A stretch of DNA of 64,000 nucleotides from CAWDMN01 sp963803155 (GTDB taxonomy: Bacteria > Acidobacteriota > Terriglobia > Versatilivoradales > Versatilivoraceae). Below, piece after piece: positions 27,021 through 36,427 of the stretch (the first letter of the stretch is position 1; every line of letters begins with the position of its first letter). The stretch spans positions 1 through 64,000 of the forward strand of contig CAWDMN010000072.1 of NCBI GenBank assembly GCA_963803155.1, read 5' to 3'. The notes beneath the pieces were generated by a model. It did no database searches. It worked only from the letters and a program-made list of their open reading frames with translations, and was not told the DNA's origin. Both the position numbers and the translations under genes were made by a program.

Positions 27021-28889
27021 TTAGTTTTCCGCCGAATGTAATCCGCCGGCACCCGCACGAAATTCGATATTCGTTTTCTCCGGATTCTCCGGGTGAGGTT
27101 CTGAACAATTCCAGAAACAAGCCCCGCAATGCACACATTTTTCCCGATCGAAGGCGGGCACGCCGCCAGGGCTAGGAGTGATGGCCTGTCCAGAGCAGAT
27201 TTCAATGCATAGCTTTGTTCCACAGCTCTCGCACAAGTTCGGATAAACGAAAACTACATGGTCGGCATAACCGCCAGCGGCCTGGACCTTTCCGCCTAGC
27301 AACAAGGCGTCCTGATGCGAAACCAAAAGTTTTCCATCAAATGGGATGGGAGGCCATCCAGCCCGATCCATAAGAATCGAGTGCAATGGCAGGCCTTTCG
27401 CTTGGCACTCCCGGCGCAACATTGCTATCTCCGATGCGGAGACCTTTCCACGGTAATACTTTTCAATGCCCGGCAGCCGCTGATGAGGTGGCAGAGATTC
27501 ACCTCTCAGGAATTGTCTGCCGCCCGTCAACCCAGCCAAACCCATGCCAATCAAACCCGTCACAACTCCGCGTTGAAATCCGTCTCGCGATTTCTCGGCG
27601 ACTTTCCCCTCTTTTTCCACCCAACTCGAGCGGCGGCGCTCGACATAAGCTTTTTCAAGATTCTCGCGGTTAAAGGGCTTCCCCTCCTTCAGGATTTCCA
27701 TCACGCCCTCCGCCAATTGAATGCCGGTCGTCCAAGCCTCGTCGACCCCCGATCCCGTCAGCACATTTGTGCTTCCAGAGCCCTCGCCGATGCGGGCATA
27801 TCCATCGCCGACGAGGAAGGGCTCACCCCGTCTGCCGGCCTCCTGCAATGTCTTGGCTCCCCACGAACGCAGCGTCCCCCCTTCGAGGTGACGCCACAAA
27901 TAGGGATGCATCATCCAATGCTGCAAATAGCGGTAAGAGGTGCGCACCGGATTGTCAAACCAGGAGGGGACGAAGATCCCGAGAGAGGCGACCCGATCAG
28001 GATACACATAAAGGAAGCCGAATATTTCCGGTTCAGGGTAGCCGAAAGTGTGAAAGACCGTCCCCGGCTCCAGATTAGCATGGGCGGGAAGATCGACCAC
28101 CATTTTCATGCCCACGGCCCACTCTCTTTGATGATGTCCTTGCGGAAGGCCAAAGTGTTCATCAATCTGCCGTCCGATGGCTCCCACCGGGCCATCGCCA
28201 ATCACGGTCAAGGCTGCGCGAATATCCATCCCCGGCATGAAACCGGCATCCGGATGGCCTTGCTTGTCGGTCCCTTGATCGATCAATTGCACGCCCACCA
28301 CTTTTCGATCCTCAAACAAAGGCTTGGCAACAGGAGTAGCCGGCCACAGTTGGACTGTTCCCGTTGCCATGACTTGAGCGCCGACCCATTGGTTGAATTG
28401 TCCCAGGGAAAGCAACAATCCTCCCTCTTTTCTGAGGAACGGAGGGATATAAGGAAGATTGAGGGCCTCCGCTTCAAAGGGCAAAGCCCATTTGAAAGCC
28501 CGAATCATCTTGTCGCCTAGACGCAAAGTGGCTGAGCGTCGGCTGGCGCCAATCGGGTCGAGCAGATAAACCAGCTTCTCGTGTCGGACTGGCGTTGCCA
28601 ATGGAATTTGTGTCGGATCCAGGTCCGGGAAACTCATCCGAATTCCCCGGGCTCTGGTAACAACACCCGAAACGCCAAAGCCAATGTCATCGGCTCTTTC
28701 ATAGCAAATAACCTGAGGAGGCAGGCCAGGTATCACGGTGCTTTCAACGAGCGGAGTTCCATCCTCCTTCAGCAGATTCTTCGAAAGAGTCGTGAGGAAA
28801 CCGCCCATGGCCGGTCCAAATCCCACGCAGACAATGTCCGCCCCCATGCTTTGGCGATCCACGGGAATAGAATTGACATCCTGATTCAT
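27021..28889 (-). CDS. ETF-quinone oxidoreductase-like flavoprotein with ferredoxin tail (FixC-like)
   Basis: 622 residues. The N-terminus is a FAD Rossmann fold (DIVCVGFGPAMGG, about 19-31), followed by the FixC/ETF-QO catalytic region with GDGYARIGEGSGSTN. The C-terminal 70 residues carry eight cysteines: CESCGTKLCIEIC and CVHCGACFWNC. The second block plus PENPEKTNIEF resembles the single 4Fe-4S motif of ETF-QO; the extra first block could form another cluster. It should pass electrons from the ETF pair to a quinone or another acceptor. Its start is 23 bases after the acyl-CoA dehydrogenase stop, so the two are surely co-transcribed. The fusion of FixC and FixX-like parts is the usual ETF-QO layout. 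Confidence 0.88.
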   Translation of the reverse strand: MNQDVNSIPVDRQSMGADIVCVGFGPAMGGFLTTLSKNLLKEDGTPLVESTVIPGLPPQVICYERADDIGFGVSGVVTRARGIRMSFPDLDPTQIPLATPVRHEKLVYLLDPIGASRRSATLRLGDKMIRAFKWALPFEAEALNLPYIPPFLRKEGGLLLSLGQFNQWVGAQVMATGTVQLWPATPVAKPLFEDRKVVGVQLIDQGTDKQGHPDAGFMPGMDIRAALTVIGDGPVGAIGRQIDEHFGLPQGHHQREWAVGMKMVVDLPAHANLEPGTVFHTFGYPEPEIFGFLYVYPDRVASLGIFVPSWFDNPVRTSYRYLQHWMMHPYLWRHLEGGTLRSWGAKTLQEAGRRGEPFLVGDGYARIGEGSGSTNVLTGSGVDEAWTTGIQLAEGVMEILKEGKPFNRENLEKAYVERRRSSWVEKEGKVAEKSRDGFQRGVVTGLIGMGLAGLTGGRQFLRGESLPPHQRLPGIEKYYRGKVSASEIAMLRRECQAKGLPLHSILMDRAGWPPIPFDGKLLVSHQDALLLGGKVQAAGGYADHVVFVYPNLCESCGTKLCIEICSGQAITPSPGGVPAFDREKCVHCGACFWNCSEPHPENPEKTNIEFRAGAGGLHSAEN

Positions 28890-28912
28890 GCAAACCTCAA
28901 TCCTCAGAAAAA

Positions 28913-31156
28913 TTAAGCCGGATAATCCAATGCTTCAGGGATCATCACTTTGGAAACAGCTTCCGCGGCCCGGTCTTTGGCCAAGCGGGCGCCAGTGAGA
29001 CAACCATCCAGCTTCAGCCGGTATCGTCCGAATTGTTCCAGCCCCGTCGATTTGACGCAGGGGCCAGCTTTCAGCGGATGAACGCCAGCAGCATCGAAGA
29101 CATCGGAAGCGGTTTGTGCCACGCCATTAATACCGGGGATGACTCCTTCGAGCGCATTCAAATCATCCGTTTGATAGCAGCCACCACGGGCTTCCTCAGT
29201 CCACGCCGGGTGTTCATTGTAGCCGTAAACAAGTTCAGCGCAGATTTTGGCGGTTTCGCCGGATGCGCGGGCTGTCTGCACATGGCAAAGGTCAGTGTAG
29301 AAATTCAACAAACCTTCCAAGCCCTCGGCCACGACGGGATTTTGGGCGCCTTTCTCTTCCAGCTCGAGGACGTCGAGAATTAGTTGGCGAGCCGCCAACA
29401 GCCAGCAAAGCGCATCCGCCATTGGAAAAGTGACTCCTTGACGATTCCCTTGGTATAGTTTAACGCCATCCGGATCGGTCGCTTTCTGCAAATGCTCCAA
29501 GCTCCAGAGCCAAAGCTCCATGGCTGTGGCCAGCGTACAGGCGCCGGTCCCGGGGCGTTGTGAGGCAATCCGCCGCATCTCTCGAATCCACAAGCGATAT
29601 TGTGCCAAGAAGACCTCATTCGTCATAGTGATCGATAACTGTCTGCGCTGCACGGCTTCAGGTCCTTCATACGTGGCTTCCAGTTGGGCGTCCATCCACT
29701 TATGCCCCAGGAAGCCGGGACAATCTTCCGTAATGCCGTAGCCGCCCACCAAACTGACGGCTTCACGCATTTGATTGGCCCCAAAGCCAGTATTCCAAAG
29801 TTTGCAGGCGGGACAAAGGACATTGGCTTGAGAATCGAGCACCAGGTAGCGAACCAGCACGTTGGATATGAGCTCTTCATACCGGGCAGAGTCGCGTTTG
29901 CTTTCCGGCTTTGCCTCCAATTCAATCAACTCCGTGGCCTCTTTTTGCAGGCGTCGGAAAGCCTTCATCTGGGCTGTCCCCGGAGGTACCCCCAATTCAG
30001 CGAATTTCTGCTCCTTGAGTTTTTCCAGAGGATCCAGTTCATCAAACACACGGGCCGCGGAAAAACCCAGGGATGCAGCCGCTTCACCCGAAGCCCAGAC
30101 ATCGATCAAGCGATGTTGGGCATCTTCTTTTTGTTGTAGGCCCAACTCGTACCGCGGAGTTCCAGGCGTGGTGCTTTCGCCACCCCGGAACCGGCTCCGC
30201 TGGTAACGAATCACCGGTTCGACGGCTGAAAGCAATTTGGCGGCAGTCATCAACCCCACCGTCACGCGAGTGCGGCGGAAAACTGCTTCAATGATTTCCC
30301 CGTGGCTGTAACGAGGGATAATCACCCCATCCTTGATCGTATATCCGCCGATGATGCGGTTGGCCGGGACCTTCAGGCTGAACACAGGATCGTTGGTGGA
30401 GGAGAGCTGGTGCACCAGCTTCCGGGTGGGTACTCCGCGGTCGAAGAGTCCTGGATCGTTTTCTTCGAGGATCACCATGCAGCTGCTCTTAATCCGCGGA
30501 TCGCCGGTGTCGACGGCGGCAGTGACGAAGTTGGCAAATCCCATGTTGGTGATGAACCGGCCACGCTTGTCCACCTGAAGAATAGGTTCTTTGCCTTCCT
30601 CCCATTCCGCGATTCTGACTTTTCCACTCAACAATCCGGTTTCCACTCCGACATAAGGCAAAGGTTCGGTCAAACTGAAGGCGCCGCGCCAGATCTTTCG
30701 ATCTTCGCCCGGCTGTGGCGGGACGCAGCGGCGCATGTAATAATCTCGCTGCTCAGGGGTGCCGCGTTCGTGAATGGGAGACAGCGCCAGATTACCCGCC
30801 AAACTGCCCGTGGCTGAACCGCCATCCACCCAAGCCAGTTCCAATGCCACTAGCGCCAAGGCGACGTTTTTGGGGCCTTCGATGAACCCACCCTGGTGAG
30901 GATCCATGAAGCAAGTGGTGATGCCGGCTTCATCAAAGGCAGCCAATAATTGATTTTTTTGGTCAGTCCATTCGTGGCTGTTCCGAGCCCCTTCGGCCAC
31001 CAGTCGCGCCACGATGCCGCGTGCAATGGAACGCGTGGATTGAACTAGCATTTGCAGGTCAAACCGATCTGCAAAGCGCCACATGATTTGGCGGACATCA
31101 TCGCCGGGCAAGGTTTTTAAGGTCTCCCGTCCTTTTTTTTCTGGGCTTATCTCCAT
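28913..31156 (-). CDS. Large acyl-CoA dehydrogenase-family protein
   Basis: 747 residues, much longer than ordinary acyl-CoA dehydrogenases (about 380) and about the size of the long two-part members. The three-domain core is visible: N-terminal helices to about 130, the beta domain with the WRGAFSLTEP flavin-contact segment, then the C-terminal helical domain with GGYGITEDCPG and the catalytic-base position YEGPEAVQ. A 170-residue C-terminal extension has no motif I know. Substrate is unknown. It is first in the operon with the ETF-QO-like, EtfB and EtfA genes, so it probably feeds electrons to them. The start has GGAAAGGAA upstream, and an AT-rich TATATATAAATT lies further out. Confidence 0.9.
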   Translation of the reverse strand: MEISPEKKGRETLKTLPGDDVRQIMWRFADRFDLQMLVQSTRSIARGIVARLVAEGARNSHEWTDQKNQLLAAFDEAGITTCFMDPHQGGFIEGPKNVALALVALELAWVDGGSATGSLAGNLALSPIHERGTPEQRDYYMRRCVPPQPGEDRKIWRGAFSLTEPLPYVGVETGLLSGKVRIAEWEEGKEPILQVDKRGRFITNMGFANFVTAAVDTGDPRIKSSCMVILEENDPGLFDRGVPTRKLVHQLSSTNDPVFSLKVPANRIIGGYTIKDGVIIPRYSHGEIIEAVFRRTRVTVGLMTAAKLLSAVEPVIRYQRSRFRGGESTTPGTPRYELGLQQKEDAQHRLIDVWASGEAAASLGFSAARVFDELDPLEKLKEQKFAELGVPPGTAQMKAFRRLQKEATELIELEAKPESKRDSARYEELISNVLVRYLVLDSQANVLCPACKLWNTGFGANQMREAVSLVGGYGITEDCPGFLGHKWMDAQLEATYEGPEAVQRRQLSITMTNEVFLAQYRLWIREMRRIASQRPGTGACTLATAMELWLWSLEHLQKATDPDGVKLYQGNRQGVTFPMADALCWLLAARQLILDVLELEEKGAQNPVVAEGLEGLLNFYTDLCHVQTARASGETAKICAELVYGYNEHPAWTEEARGGCYQTDDLNALEGVIPGINGVAQTASDVFDAAGVHPLKAGPCVKSTGLEQFGRYRLKLDGCLTGARLAKDRAAEAVSKVMIPEALDYPA

Positions 31157-32520
31157 GAAGAATTCCTTTCCGTACTAGCTAATTTATATATATTGCATGA
31201 TCAGGATTTGGGGTGAATTGCCAAAAGTATCGAACAATTCATTGAATCCAGTTTTACGTTACCACAAGGAAGAACTCCCGTCGTTCGAGGCAAAACCATT
31301 CAGCAGAAATTGGGGACTCTACATTGGGCAAGACAGAAACCATCCTCTTCTCTTGTGAATGAAGCTATCAGCTTCCTTTCTCACAAATACAATCGGCCAT
31401 ATTATTCTGGTTGAACCCAGCTGTCTGCGCGCGAAAGCTTTCTTCAGCCAAAGCTATGCGACTTCACAAATTGGATTCAAGTCGCCTCAACGGTTGGTCT
31501 TTGGAAGACCAATACAAAATCGCGCAGGTTATTAAGCATCATCGTTCGTTGAATCAGCTGTTACCTCCAGGGACTTGGAGACTACGCATGGTCTGAGGAA
31601 AATTATCTAGCCAACTGATTTGCCCGGGAAGTGGTATGAACAAGCCCTCCTTCATCCCCCGCTGTGGATCATGGATGGGGGCAAAATGACGATGCAGAAT
31701 ACACCTTTCACTGCTTTTTTGTCTAGCGAGACTTCGTCTTGGACTATGGGGACTTACTAATTTCCACTCCAAAACTTGACTCAAAGTCGCCGACTTTTGT
31801 GGCTCAAGCAAACTAGGTGGAATTGTCCGCGGAGTGCAATCAAAAGTGAAAGAACAATGACTGAGTCTTCAACATCTGGGGAGAAGAAAAATATCCGAAG
31901 GTGGGAGGTGCCCGCGTAACTACTGTCACCCGCGCGGCGACACCGGAGTCGCCGGACAGAGTCCGCCGCCTTCTTTTTTCTATGTTAAGCTTGCCTTCCC
32001 TCTCGCTTTTACTTGCATTCTGTCTGTGGGAGCAATCGAACAAAACCATCGGCGTGAGAAGAGCCGCGGCTCAGATATGGCCAGCAATTCACCCGGCATG
32101 AGCGAATTGACATCAAGCAACGCAAGGGGTCTACTATGGTTTAGCCAACTCAAGACTTTCGATGATATGTGAGACGAGAATAATTCATCTTCCGCGGACT
32201 CGTTATTGGAGTCCATTCTATCACTATTTATTTCTCACTTTGGGTTATGCTATTTTGGCTTCTATTGTCGACTCAGCATGGCAAGGTCATGATAAAAGGT
32301 GGGAATGGAATCTGGGAGAATGTGTCAAAATGTTGTTGGTGTCCAGTTGAAGGTTCAATCCGAAATTCATCGAGTGGTTTATTTGTAGGGACTTCCAGAA
32401 TAGAAGACTTTGAATTACATCTGGCGCTCTTCAAAGAGAGGGCCACCATTGGCGCGGCACCAAACTTTTCCCGGCGGTGAGGAATCCCATCAACGATACG
32501 AGAATTCAAATCTTCCAGGA
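31157..32520. other. Long non-coding region
   Basis: About 1.36 kb with no supported gene on either strand; the short open frames show no start signals or family features. It holds one hairpin cluster at 31936-31965. It probably contains the promoter of the redox operon near 31175. Confidence 0.5.
31936..31965. repeat. Twin GC hairpins (REP-like)
   Basis: Stem one pairs GGCGAC with GTCGCC (31936-31953); stem two pairs CGGAC with GTCCG (31953-31965). A T-rich stretch follows from 31971. It may be a dispersed palindrome or a terminator for an unrecognised transcript on the plus strand. Confidence 0.5.
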
Positions 32521-32925
32521 TCACCTCATCCAGTTGTTGTCGCCGTAGGCATGGGTAGGCGGGGAAATCGCGGAGGATCCCGCTTTTTCCAAAACAGTCT
32601 GTTGCCAGCGATGCAAAGGCCTCAAAACTTGAAAACCAATCTGCCGGTGGTTGGTCATTGCATCATATTTATAGGAGCGAATTTCAACCAAAAAGGAGAC
32701 ACCATTGTCTCCTTTGATTGTGATCTTGCCTCCGACCTTGACGTCGCTCTTCAGCACCAAACAACCGCCCGTGCGTGTTACAACCTTGGTATGAGCTTGC
32801 TCGGCGAGAGAAAAGCCATTTTCATCCAAACCGGTCACTTGAAAAAGAATCTGCTTGCTCCTTCGAGGAGAATTGCGGTAAATGGTTTTTGGTTTTGATT
32901 TGAATATGCGCTCCAGAAATCCCAT
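32521..32925 (-). CDS. PilZ-like small protein
   Basis: 134 residues from the ATG at 32925, which has GTGAGG upstream; a GTG four codons earlier is the alternative. The region from SPRRSKQILFQVTGLDENG to GGKITIKG and GFQVL follows the shape of short PilZ-type beta-barrels with an RR start and a strand-turn pattern. The strict RxxxR and DxSxxG c-di-GMP motifs are not both conserved, so ligand binding is doubtful. It is divergent from a better PilZ gene 490 bases away. Confidence 0.6.
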   Translation of the reverse strand: MGFLERIFKSKPKTIYRNSPRRSKQILFQVTGLDENGFSLAEQAHTKVVTRTGGCLVLKSDVKVGGKITIKGDNGVSFLVEIRSYKYDAMTNHRQIGFQVLRPLHRWQQTVLEKAGSSAISPPTHAYGDNNWMR

Positions 32926-33417
32926 GATGATCCTCACATCGGAAAATATGTTGGTGGGTTACAATTTTGTTCCGCTCTGGACCAATTGGTGCTCCATGCG
33001 ATTAGGTCTGGTTCCCGCGGTACCGAGAAAAGATATCAAATCAAATGAGCTCGGTCTTTCTGCTCTTAGCCGCGGCAAACTCAGACAATTCACATTAGAG
33101 CAACTTCAAGTCCCAATTGGAGTGGAAATTTGCGGAAGGATGTTCCAGAAATCATATTTAAGCCCTGCAGTTTGTTTAGCGATTTTCTTAGGAGCTCCCC
33201 ATGCCAGCGCGGCTGGCACAACAAGATGATGAAAATGGGATGATGGAGGCGGCCTGCCCTCAGGCCGTCTTAGCAGGCTTGGCAAAAACTCAGACGGGGT
33301 GGGGGCACCCCGCCTCCATCCGCGCTGTTTTCTAAGGAGCATAGAAAAAAACAATTTTAAGTTGATAGCAGAGTTTTCTCTGATTAAAATTATGCATTCT
33401 GAGCCAGGAGCCGATTC
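32926..33417. other. Spacer between divergent PilZ genes
   Basis: Contains copy A of the inverted ~147-bp repeat (33191-33337). Apart from this I see no gene; a 44-codon frame runs through the repeat (33201-33335) but is probably incidental. Confidence 0.6.
33191..33337 (+). repeat. Palindromic dispersed repeat, copy A
   Basis: About 147 bp. It has an outer inverted pair (GATGGAGGCGG at 33242 and CCGCCTCCATC at 33310), an inner hairpin GGCCTGCCCTCAGGCC, and a second inner hairpin CGGGGTG/CACCCCG. A diverged copy lies at 34315-34462 in the opposite orientation. The two are roughly three-quarters identical by eye, including the flank ATGCCAGCG and the tail TTTTCTA. It ends 80 bases upstream of the PilZ start. 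Confidence 0.88.
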
Positions 33418-33789
33418 ATGACGGTCATTATCCGTTCACAGCGAGTCTACCCGAGAATCAAACTAAATTGGCCAATTGAGTATCGCATTCAAATTGAGCA
33501 GGATCGGTGGATACATGAAGGAACCAAACTAGAAGACTATAGTCTCTCGGGGGCCTGTTTCCTGGCCATGTCGGACCTGCAGGTGGGAATGCAAATTCTA
33601 ATTTACCTCAAGCCTCCCGCCAGTGAAGAGAGGATCGAGTTAAAAGGAGAAGTCATTCGAGTGGATCCTTCCATTGATGTGGGGCACATGTTTAAAGCTG
33701 TCGGCGTTCGTTGGGCGCTGGAGGTCTTTAACCAGTTGCTGGCTGAGGTGCCACAGCCTTTGCGAAATCTCTATCCCTCGATCCCATAG
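33418..33789 (+). CDS. PilZ domain protein (probable c-di-GMP receptor)
   Basis: 123 residues, one PilZ domain. Both c-di-GMP motifs are visible: RVYPR (RxxxR, residues 9-13) and DYSLSG (DxSxxG, about 41-46), followed by the beta-barrel. Such single-domain proteins bind the second messenger and act on a partner. The gene's last 19 bases overlap the last codons of the convergent macrodomain gene. Copy A of the palindromic repeat lies just upstream. An HD-GYP protein 2.6 kb away could degrade c-di-GMP, which fits a local signalling theme. Confidence 0.88.
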   Translation: MTVIIRSQRVYPRIKLNWPIEYRIQIEQDRWIHEGTKLEDYSLSGACFLAMSDLQVGMQILIYLKPPASEERIELKGEVIRVDPSIDVGHMFKAVGVRWALEVFNQLLAEVPQPLRNLYPSIP

Positions 33790-34307
33790 GAATCCTTTCT
33801 CTCTTTTACGGCAGCCTGATAGGCTTCAAAGGTGTGCTGATCGAAGCAGACCACTATAATTTTTTCCAGTTCGGGATATTGAATTGAGGCTTTCTCAATT
33901 TGCGCCAGTGCGACCGCACAGGCTTTGGGAATGGGATATCCATAGGCTCCCGTGCTGATGGATGGGAATGCAATGCTCTTCAAATGGTTTGCCTGTGCCA
34001 AGGCAAAACAATTTCGATAACAGTTGGCCAATAAATCGGATTCCCCCTGCTCACCTCCGTTCCATATCGGACCGACGGTATGAACGACATAGCGAGCTGG
34101 CAATCGATATCCCCCTGTGATCTTTGCCTCCCCCGTATGGCATCCTCCCAACGTCGCGCACTCGGCGCGCAATTGAGGACCTGCCTTGCGATGGATGGCG
34201 CCATCCACGCCTCCTCCTCCAAGCAGGGTCTGATTTGCCGCATTGATGATAGCGTCGACTTCCACTTGGGTAATGTCGCCCAGAATGATTTCTAGTTTTG
34301 CCGGCAT
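33771..34307 (-). CDS. Macrodomain protein (ADP-ribose-binding, YmdB-like)
   Basis: 178 residues from the ATG at 34307, preceded by GGGAGA. A longer frame from 34550 exists but its first part is simply the palindromic repeat read through, so I reject it. Macrodomain motifs are clear: LEIILGDITQVEVDAIINAAN, LLGGGGVDGAIHRKAG, and SISTGAYGYP. Relatives remove ADP-ribose from proteins or deacetylate O-acetyl-ADP-ribose, and some act in toxin-antitoxin or phage-defence pathways. Copy B of the repeat ends eight bases before the start, so it forms the 5' leader of the message. The gene is convergent with, and overlaps, the PilZ gene. Confidence 0.93.
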   Translation of the reverse strand: MPAKLEIILGDITQVEVDAIINAANQTLLGGGGVDGAIHRKAGPQLRAECATLGGCHTGEAKITGGYRLPARYVVHTVGPIWNGGEQGESDLLANCYRNCFALAQANHLKSIAFPSISTGAYGYPIPKACAVALAQIEKASIQYPELEKIIVVCFDQHTFEAYQAAVKERKDSYGIEG

Positions 34308-34314
34308 GTTATTC

Positions 34315-34462
34315 TCCCTAGAAAATAGCGTGGATGGAGGCGGGGCGCCCTCACCCCGCCTGAGTGTGATAAGCGTGCTGAAGACGGCCTGAGGGCAGGC
34401 CGCCTCCATCCTCCCGTTTTCATCGTCTTGTTGTGACAGCCTCGCTGGCATGAGCGGCTCCC
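34315..34462 (-). repeat. Palindromic dispersed repeat, copy B (inverted)
   Basis: On the minus strand it runs in the same order as copy A: ATGCCAGCG flank, GATGGAGGCGG, hairpin GGCCTGCCCTCAGGCC, second GC hairpin, CCGCCTCCATC, tail TTTTCTA. It lies directly upstream of the macrodomain gene. With copy A it encloses 33338-34314. Confidence 0.88.
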
Positions 34463-34725
34463 AAAATATTCCCCTCCTTTGGAAGGGATTCATCCCGTCA
34501 CTCCATGTTATCCGTCCATCAAAAAAGCGAAAAGCCAGCGAGCTCGCCATAAACGGGTAGGATGGACCGCCGTCTCATGCCGACTGCGCTCATGACAATT
34601 TTGAGTTGTGCCCCTCCATGATTTTGACAAACTAACTTTCCTGGGTAAAGGGTGTATTTTTGCTGATATTGGCTGCGTCTCTGCTGTAGAATATTACGCC
34701 TATTTGATTTTTTTGGAGGATGATC

Positions 34726-35796
34726 ATGAGTTTTCCCTTTCCAATTGAACGGACTATTACCCCAAAAACGAAGCCGGATCCGACTCAGCTCGGTTTTGGA
34801 AAATATTTCACTGACCACATGTTCGTCATGGATTACGACGAAGGGAAGGGTTGGCATGATCCTAGAATTGTTCCCTATGGGCCACTGGCATTGGATCCCT
34901 CCACAATGGTGCTGCATTATGGACAGGCTGTATTCGAAGGCCTAAAAGCCTACCTTACCGCCAGCGGCCGCTTGATGCTCTTCCGTCCTCAGAAAAATAT
35001 TGAGCGATTGAATATTTCGGATGACCGACTCTGCATTCCTTGGATTGATCCTTCTCTTGGCGTACAGGCCATCCAGGCCATCGTGCGGGCGGATCGGGAC
35101 TGGGTCCCGGAAATTCCGGGCACATCTTTATATATCCGACCTTTTGTTTTTGCATCGGATGCCTGTTTGGGGGTCCACGCTTCCAATTCCTATAAATTCC
35201 TGATCATTCTCTCGCCTGTGGGCGCTTATTACCCTCAGGGAATTAATCCGATCAAGATTTTCGTGGAGAGCACCTATGTCCGGAGTGTCCGCGGCGGAGT
35301 GGGATTTACCAAGACGGTGGGCAATTATGCCGCTAGCCTGCGAGCCCAGAAGGATGCGGACAAAAAAGGGTATATTCAGGTGCTTTGGCTTGATGGGGTG
35401 GAGCGAAAGTATGTGGAAGAAGTAGGGGCCATGAATGTCTTCTTTAAAATTGCTGGAGAAGTGATCACGCCTTCCCTGGAAGGTAGTATCCTTCCTGGAG
35501 TGACCCGCGATTCTGTAATCCGTCTGCTCAAGGATTGGGGAGTGCGGGTCCATGAAAGGAAACTTGCCATGCAGGAGCTCCAGGATGCCTATATGGCCGG
35601 CAAATTGGAGGAAGCCTTTGGAACTGGAACTGCCGCCGTGATCTCCCCCATTGGAGAGTTGAATTGGAAAGATCAGCGCATGATCATTAATGGAGAGAGA
35701 ATTGGGGAAATCTCCGCGAAACTTTATGAGACACTGACCGGGATTCAGAATGGGCGCCTGCCTGACCCTTATGGATGGATGGTAGATGTGGATTAA
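34726..35796 (+). CDS. ilvE: Branched-chain amino acid aminotransferase
   Basis: 356 residues from the ATG at 34726, six bases after GGAGG; the ATG at 34720 overlaps that site. Fold-type IV PLP features are present: the PLP lysine in GFTKTVGNYA (near residue 195), YVEEVGAMN with the conserved Glu, and SILPGVTRDS. Length and the LHYGQAVFEGLKAY start match the BCAT II group. It makes the last step of Val, Leu and Ile synthesis, or the first of their breakdown. It stands alone, with no other ilv or leu gene near. Confidence 0.95.
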   Translation: MSFPFPIERTITPKTKPDPTQLGFGKYFTDHMFVMDYDEGKGWHDPRIVPYGPLALDPSTMVLHYGQAVFEGLKAYLTASGRLMLFRPQKNIERLNISDDRLCIPWIDPSLGVQAIQAIVRADRDWVPEIPGTSLYIRPFVFASDACLGVHASNSYKFLIILSPVGAYYPQGINPIKIFVESTYVRSVRGGVGFTKTVGNYAASLRAQKDADKKGYIQVLWLDGVERKYVEEVGAMNVFFKIAGEVITPSLEGSILPGVTRDSVIRLLKDWGVRVHERKLAMQELQDAYMAGKLEEAFGTGTAAVISPIGELNWKDQRMIINGERIGEISAKLYETLTGIQNGRLPDPYGWMVDVD

Positions 35797-36427
35797 GAGG
35801 GAATACAAATTGGCTCTGAAGTTCTTCATGGGAAGTAATGCGCGCCGGTTTGCCGTTCCCCTGGCGATGCGTGGCTTGTCGAAAGAAGTACTCCGCCTAT
35901 CAAAAGATGGCGTCGGGATTGCTAATGGATATTCTTGAATCAGCGCCTCTTGACTCCTTATCTAGTCCCTCAAGTTTTACAACAATCAGAACTAATGCGT
36001 TTGCGTGCTTGCTGGAAATAGCTGGTCCTTGGATGGGAAGGGGCAAATGATCCAGGGCGGAAGCAGCGCAATAGTTTCGTGAATTTCCCCCGAGAATGGT
36101 TTCCAACCTCATTTCAGCCCGCAAATTATTCATGAGTTTCCTCAGAACTACATTATGTCTCATCAAGCCTGGCAAAATTCACATTCGAATCTTTCCGATG
36201 TATTCTTCCCGGCCATGTGAGATGGATGTGGTGAGAGTAAAATTTCCCGCTTGGATTGATAATTTGTGTAATCATAGTTGCATCGATTCCATGAATTCAT
36301 AAGAGCTCTTGAATTTCTTTTATTCCAATATTTTTTTTATCTAGTTGAAATTTAATCCATTTTTGTAATTCCCGTTTTTTTCATTCTCCACTAAACCTCG
36401 GGGGGCTATCTGACGATAATTAGGACG
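35797..36427. other. Intergenic spacer before the HD-GYP gene
   Basis: About 630 bases, becoming AT-rich towards 36300-36390. No gene, strong hairpin or convincing promoter recognised. Confidence 0.5.

Noticed and set aside
27315..28520. 401-codon open frame opposite the ETF-QO-like gene
   Set aside because: Antisense shadow of a well-conserved flavoprotein gene; no recognisable protein features.
31411..32480. Short open frames in the 31.2-32.5 kb spacer
   Set aside because: 60-80 codons, no ribosome sites, no motifs, overlapping on both strands.
33201..33335. 44-codon frame inside repeat copy A
   Set aside because: The second copy keeps the frame only in part and loses the stop, so it looks like repeat structure rather than a peptide gene.
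34308..34550. N-terminal extension of the macrodomain frame
   Set aside because: It translates the palindromic repeat; the ATG at 34307 has a proper ribosome site and gives a normal-length macrodomain.
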